Source of the DNA: Oscillospiraceae bacterium
GTDB lineage: Bacteria; Bacillota; Clostridia; Oscillospirales; Ruminococcaceae
NCBI GenBank assembly: GCA_020024155.1
Contig: JAHHUE010000015.1
Span: 1-27,332, forward strand
Direction of reading: 5' to 3'
Length of the DNA: 27,332 nt
The translations under genes were made by a program, and so were the position numbers. Position 1 is the stretch's first letter. Each line of letters starts with the position of its first letter. Positions 24,002 through 27,332 of this stretch are shown here, one piece after another. The notes below the pieces were generated by a model that had not been told where the DNA came from, did not search any database, and saw only the letters and a list, made by a program, of their open reading frames with translations.

Positions 24002-24700
24002 ATGAACTTTTCTATTAAGAAATTCTTATCTTTTTTAGGACTAAAAAGCAAAATATTATGGTATATAAACGGGCCACAAACATTGCCACCTCCTTTGACA
24101 GAAGAAGAGGAGAGAGAATTGTTTGATGGTCTTGAAGTTGGTGATGAACAAGCAAAAGAAAAAATGATTGTACATAATCTTAGACTTGTTATATACATAG
24201 CAAAGAAGTTTGAAAACAGTGCAGTAAATATAGAAGATTTAACTTCCATTGGCAGTCTTGGTTTGATAAAAGCAGTAAATTCATTTAAACCATCAAAAAA
24301 TATAAAATTTGCAACCTATGCATCAAGATGCGTAGAAAATGAAATTTTGATGTTTTTAAGAAAACAAAGCAATAAAAATAATGATATAAGTATAGATGAT
24401 GCTTTGAGTGTAGATAGTGATGGTAATGAACTGAATCTTATTGATATTCTATATACTGACGAGTATGAAGTGAGCAAAAGTATGGAAGAAGAAAGCGAAA
24501 AACAGATATTATGGAAATCAATATTATCACTGAATAATAGAGATAGAAATATAATTTTAATGAGATTTGGTCTTGGTGGAGTTCAGGAAAAAACTCAAAA
24601 GGAAGTTGCTGACGAAATAGGCATATCACAGTCATATATTTCAAGACTTGAAAAAAGAATATTTAAAAAATTAAAAAAAGAAATAGAGAGAACAGTTTAA
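24002..24700 (+). CDS. sigE: RNA polymerase sigma-E factor (mother cell, early)
   Basis: A 232-residue sporulation sigma factor made as inactive pro-sigma-E. The N-terminal pro-region (about the first 25 residues) ends near WYINGPQTLPPPL, close to the Bacillus processing region. Region 2 is VNIEDLTSIGSLGLIKAVNSF (shown to 20: up to S) with FATYASRCVENEILMFLR; region 4 has EKTQKEVADEIGISQSYISR. It controls mother-cell genes such as ylbJ, yqfC and yqfD, also in this window. Strong AAGGAGA site; operon with spoIIGA. Confidence 0.97.
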   Translation: MNFSIKKFLSFLGLKSKILWYINGPQTLPPPLTEEEERELFDGLEVGDEQAKEKMIVHNLRLVIYIAKKFENSAVNIEDLTSIGSLGLIKAVNSFKPSKNIKFATYASRCVENEILMFLRKQSNKNNDISIDDALSVDSDGNELNLIDILYTDEYEVSKSMEEESEKQILWKSILSLNNRDRNIILMRFGLGGVQEKTQKEVADEIGISQSYISRLEKRIFKKLKKEIERTV

Positions 24701-24748
24701 TTTTTCAAAAAATATCCATTTATAATTTAAGTAATATATGCAAATAAT

Positions 24749-24776
24749 TACCTTATAACCATTTTGTTATGAGGTA
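24749..24776 (+). promoter_or_regulatory. Hairpin covering the sigG ribosome binding site
   Basis: Positions 24749-24759 and 24766-24776 pair over 11 positions (one G-T pair) with a 6-base loop. The right arm contains GAGG (24771-24774), the Shine-Dalgarno sequence of sigG, so the fold would hide it. There is no T tract, so it is not a terminator. A comparable leader hairpin that lowers sigG translation has been reported in Bacillus subtilis. Confidence 0.7.
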
Positions 24777-24781
24777 TTATT

Positions 24782-25558
24782 ATGTATTACAAGAAAGTAG
24801 AAATTTCTGGCTTTGACACAGCATCCATTCCAAAGATAAGTGATGAAGAACGAATGTCTCTTATAAAAAAGATGAAAGAGGGAGATAAAAAAGCAAAAGA
24901 TTTACTTGTTCTTAGCAATTTAAAACTTGTTTTAAGTATAATACAGCGATTTAGATACAAAAATCTTGATTTTGACGATTTATTTCAAGTTGGTTGCATT
25001 GGCCTTATAAAAGCATTAAATAATTTTGATACAACTTTAAATGTGCAATTTTCTACCTATGGTGTTGTAATGATTTTAGGAGAAATAAAAAGATTTATCA
25101 GAGATGACCAACCAATAAAAGTTAGCCGTTCAGTAAAAGACTTGGCATATAAAGCTATTTCAACCAAAGAAATGCTTACAGATAGCGAAGGAAACGAGCC
25201 ATCTGTTCAAGAAATTGCAACAGAATTAAACTGTACAAGTTTTCAAGTTAGCAGAGCATTGGAAGCTTTGTCACCGTCTATTTCTTTATACGAACCAGTT
25301 TATAATGATGAAACAAGTGATATGTATTTGCTAGACCAAATTTGCAGTGATAATTTTGAAGATGCTTTTCAATCAAAAGTTATAATTCAAGATGTTTTGC
25401 ATAAGCTGAAAGATAGAGAAAGACTTATTATGAATATGAGATTTATAAAAGGTAAAACACAAACAGAGGTTGCAAAAGAAATTGGAATAAGTCAAGCTCA
25501 GGTATCAAGAATAGAAAAAAATGTTATCGACTGCATAAAAAAACAATTGGAAATATAG
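24782..25558 (+). CDS. sigG: RNA polymerase sigma-G factor (forespore, late)
   Basis: A 258-residue late forespore sigma factor. The N-terminal VEISGFDTASIP carries the short segment typical of sigma-G; region 2 has DFDDLFQVGCIGLIKALNNF and FSTYGVVMILGEIKRFIRD; region 3 QPIKVSRSVKDLAYKA; region 4 GKTQTEVAKEIGISQAQVSR. It follows sigE by 81 bases, as in Bacillus, and would switch on late forespore genes, probably including the ger operon and the DUF421 pair here. Translation is probably damped by the leader hairpin at 24749-24776. No terminator separates it from sigE, so read-through is possible besides any forespore promoter. Confidence 0.97.
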   Translation: MYYKKVEISGFDTASIPKISDEERMSLIKKMKEGDKKAKDLLVLSNLKLVLSIIQRFRYKNLDFDDLFQVGCIGLIKALNNFDTTLNVQFSTYGVVMILGEIKRFIRDDQPIKVSRSVKDLAYKAISTKEMLTDSEGNEPSVQEIATELNCTSFQVSRALEALSPSISLYEPVYNDETSDMYLLDQICSDNFEDAFQSKVIIQDVLHKLKDRERLIMNMRFIKGKTQTEVAKEIGISQAQVSRIEKNVIDCIKKQLEI

Positions 25559-25613
25559 GTATCAAAAGTTATTCTACTGGAATATAATAATATAACAGTG
25601 GGAGAGTGATACA

Positions 25614-25901
25614 ATGGTTTCTTTGTCGTTACTTTGTGAAAAAGATGTAATAAGTATGGTGAATGGCAGAAATATAGGAAAAGTAGATGATATAGAATTT
25701 AACAGAGAAACTGCTGTTGTAAAAAATCTTGTAATATTTGGAAGACCAAAATTTTTTGGAATTTTTGGAAGAGGAGAAAGTGTGCGAATTCCATGGGATA
25801 ATGTTATAACAATTGGCAGAGATGCTATCCTTGTGAATGTTGCAGATTTTCCTGAGGATAAAAATAAACCTAAACCAAAATTTAAAATAAACTTTGAATA
25901 A
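25614..25901 (+). CDS. ylmC: YlmC/YmxH family PRC-barrel sporulation protein
   Basis: A 95-residue PRC-barrel protein. The family pattern is visible: VISMVNGRNIGKVDDIEF (about 12-29), then FGIFGRGESVRIPWDNVITIG and ending DAILV. YlmC/YmxH proteins occur in spore formers and lie next to sigG in Bacillus; their biochemical role is unknown. The ATG has GGGAGAGTGAT upstream. It is closed by the strong hairpin at 25934-25972. Confidence 0.92.
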   Translation: MVSLSLLCEKDVISMVNGRNIGKVDDIEFNRETAVVKNLVIFGRPKFFGIFGRGESVRIPWDNVITIGRDAILVNVADFPEDKNKPKPKFKINFE

Positions 25902-25933
25902 ATTTTTTATTATGGTAGTTTGGCTCAAAAAAT

Positions 25934-25972
25934 AAGTAGGTACAATGTAAAAATTTTACATTGTACCTACTT
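25934..25972. terminator. Strong bidirectional terminator
   Basis: Arms 25934-25951 and 25955-25972 form a perfect 18-bp stem with a 3-base loop between the converging ylmC and hydrolase genes. Both sides are A/T-rich. Confidence 0.9.
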
Positions 25973-25993
25973 TATTATTTATAAGTAAATATT

Positions 25994-27214
25994 TTATTCT
26001 AAGCTAAAAGTAAATATTGCAGTTGGGTCATCATAATTTTCATTTGGTACCCACATCATTGATTTATTAGTCATATTATATACAACACTATGTACAGTAC
26101 AGCCGTTTTTATCATCATTATCCCAGTTTCTTCTTCCAACGATGCTTAATATGTCCATAGCTGATTTTTCATCTTTTAAAATGCCATTAGTTTTGTTTAA
26201 TTCATCATAAATTCTATCATAACGGTCAACACCTTTTTTATTTTCAACAGGAGAATTATCATAATAACCAGGCTGAATAATAAAATTTGTTATAACTTGA
26301 TATGATGTAGAGCCTTCAAGTTCTCCTATATGAGAATCTTCATCATTATATGTAACAACAAGCTCTCTTGCAGAACCATCATTATCTGTTGAATCATCGC
26401 CATTTACCCATTCAAGAATAGCACTTTTTCCAGTAGAATCTGCAACCATATAGTGATAAGAAGTATTAGCTGAATCGTGCAAATCATATTTTGATGCAAT
26501 TTCAACTGCATCTTCAACACTATCAGCATAATCTAAAATAAGTCTTAAAAGTGTGGTTGATGTAAAATCTGGTTTATCTGTATTTTGGTTTGTTGGAACA
26601 GTTTTGTCTTCACCTTGATAAGTCATATAAATACCACAACTAACACCAGCATCATTTATTCCGTCTAGTGGAGCATATGTTGATGCCAAAGCAGTTACTT
26701 TATCCATAAAACCATCTAAATTTTTTTCTACATCAATTCCAAGAAATTGTAAGTCAACAGAGGATATAGAAGCGTGACGATTTTTATTTTTCTCAGTAAA
26801 AACTATGCATGTATTTGTTTTTGAAAAATCATAGTTTCTACCAAACAACATATCGCCGTTTTCAGTTTGAGCAGTAAAAGAAGAACAGGCTATTTCTGGA
26901 TTGCTGATATTTATATCAATAAACCCTTTAGTAATCTTGTTTGTAATAAAATTTATTAGTTCAGTGTCATTTTTTACACCACCTTGTGCAATAAAATCAT
27001 CAAGATAAAAATCGCCTTTTACATTCATTGTATATACTGCACCATCTTGATGACTGTCATTTCTATCTCTTATAAGTTTGATACTTGAAATTGTAGAAAT
27101 TTCATTATGCCATATAGCGTAAATTCCAATAGCAGATATAAGTAATAACACTATAATGACCTTAATAATTGTCTGCACAATGTTTTTCATCTGTTTAATA
27201 TTTTTCTCTTTCAT
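25994..27214 (-). CDS. Membrane-anchored linear amide C-N hydrolase, choloylglycine hydrolase family
   Basis: A 406-residue Ntn-fold hydrolase with an N-terminal membrane anchor (about residues 15-35) and an outer catalytic domain. Numbered from the upstream TTG (two residues more), the likely nucleophile is C112 in IACSSF, with R128 and D131 in FGRNYDF. The spacing of 16 and 19 residues equals that of C2, R18 and D21 in bile salt hydrolases and penicillin V acylases. Further family features are NTSYHYMVAD and DRYDRIYDE. Unlike those enzymes the cysteine is not near the N-terminus, so activation would need removal of about 110 residues or a different mechanism. The ATG at 27214 has AAAGGA eight bases upstream, better than the TTG at 27220. 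The substrate is unknown; bile salts, N-acyl amino acids or lactones are possible. Confidence 0.85.
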   Translation of the reverse strand: MKEKNIKQMKNIVQTIIKVIIVLLLISAIGIYAIWHNEISTISSIKLIRDRNDSHQDGAVYTMNVKGDFYLDDFIAQGGVKNDTELINFITNKITKGFIDINISNPEIACSSFTAQTENGDMLFGRNYDFSKTNTCIVFTEKNKNRHASISSVDLQFLGIDVEKNLDGFMDKVTALASTYAPLDGINDAGVSCGIYMTYQGEDKTVPTNQNTDKPDFTSTTLLRLILDYADSVEDAVEIASKYDLHDSANTSYHYMVADSTGKSAILEWVNGDDSTDNDGSARELVVTYNDEDSHIGELEGSTSYQVITNFIIQPGYYDNSPVENKKGVDRYDRIYDELNKTNGILKDEKSAMDILSIVGRRNWDNDDKNGCTVHSVVYNMTNKSMMWVPNENYDDPTAIFTFSLE

Positions 27215-27312
27215 AATCAAATTCCTTTTCTTTTGATTTAATTTGATATTTATATAACTAAATTAACTATTGTTTTATAAAATATCATAAATGATTCTAC
27301 AAACCTTAATAT

Positions 27313-27329
27313 AGGTTTTTAAAAAACCT
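27313..27329. other. Short inverted repeat at the window edge
   Basis: AGGTTTTT and AAAAAACCT face each other with almost no loop, and AAACCT at 27301-27306 offers an alternative partner. It may belong to the end of a gene beyond the window. The 98 bases from 27215 to 27312 before it hold only the hydrolase leader and show no clear promoter. Confidence 0.25.
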
Positions 27330-27332
27330 GTT

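Noticed and set aside
25559..25590. A possible forespore-type promoter before ylmC (GTATC and AATATAATA)
   Set aside because: The match is weak in very AT-rich sequence; ylmC may simply be read through from sigG.
1..27332. CRISPR arrays, tRNA or rRNA genes, riboswitches and insertion sequences
   Set aside because: No regularly spaced repeats, cloverleaf genes, recognisable riboswitch cores or transposase frames were seen; the only mobile signature is the left-edge element junction.

Overview
The window comes from a low-GC, endospore-forming member of the Firmicutes, most likely a gut Clostridia (Eubacteriales). The evidence is AT-rich codon use, frequent GAGGTG-type ribosome binding sites with TTG and GTG starts, and many sporulation genes (ylbJ, yqfC, yqfD, a gerA-type operon, spoIIGA, sigE, sigG, ylmC). 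No rRNA, tRNA, CRISPR array or transposase is visible.

Left edge (1 to about 630): about 50% GC sequence unlike the rest of the window. It forms the 3' end of an rlmD/rumA-type 23S rRNA methyltransferase gene and its downstream flank. The composition and protein character change inside the conserved 3' end of rlmD, a known landing site for integrative conjugative elements (ICEs), so the edge is best read as one end of an integrated element or its remnant. The element-derived tail carries a one-base frameshift. 1958-3717 (minus): an AraC-type regulator and a galactose-binding-protein-like lipoprotein overlap by 4 bases and run into rlmD.

4011-5340 (minus): a small cysteine-rich protein and the sporulation membrane protein YlbJ. 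They are divergent from 5397-13143 (plus), which closely follows the Bacillus order yqfC-yqfD-phoH-ybeY-dgkA-era-yqzL-recO and then mutS2, but lacks pgpH and cdd. This block combines spore-coat-morphogenesis-type genes with ribosome maturation (ybeY, era, phoH), lipid recycling (dgkA) and repair/ribosome rescue (recO, mutS2).

13198-18812: a DUF6311-like polytopic protein (minus), then a fused secDF with a near-consensus promoter, a TIM-barrel epimerase-like protein and nrdR (all plus).

18909-25901: a spore-centred region. A DUF421/DUF4363 pair (minus) is divergent from a compact gerA-gerB-gerC-type operon. After a terminator come spoIIGA, sigE and sigG (mother-cell protease and sigma factor, then forespore sigma factor) and the PRC-barrel protein YlmC. 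The sigG leader can fold into a hairpin that covers its ribosome binding site. The window ends with a membrane-anchored Ntn hydrolase of the choloylglycine hydrolase family (minus), separated from ylmC by a strong bidirectional terminator.

The observations that most merit a second look are the rlmD/ICE junction and its frameshift, the sigG leader hairpin, the germinant-receptor operon sitting directly upstream of spoIIGA, the AraC plus orphan sugar-binding lipoprotein, and the anchored Ntn hydrolase.
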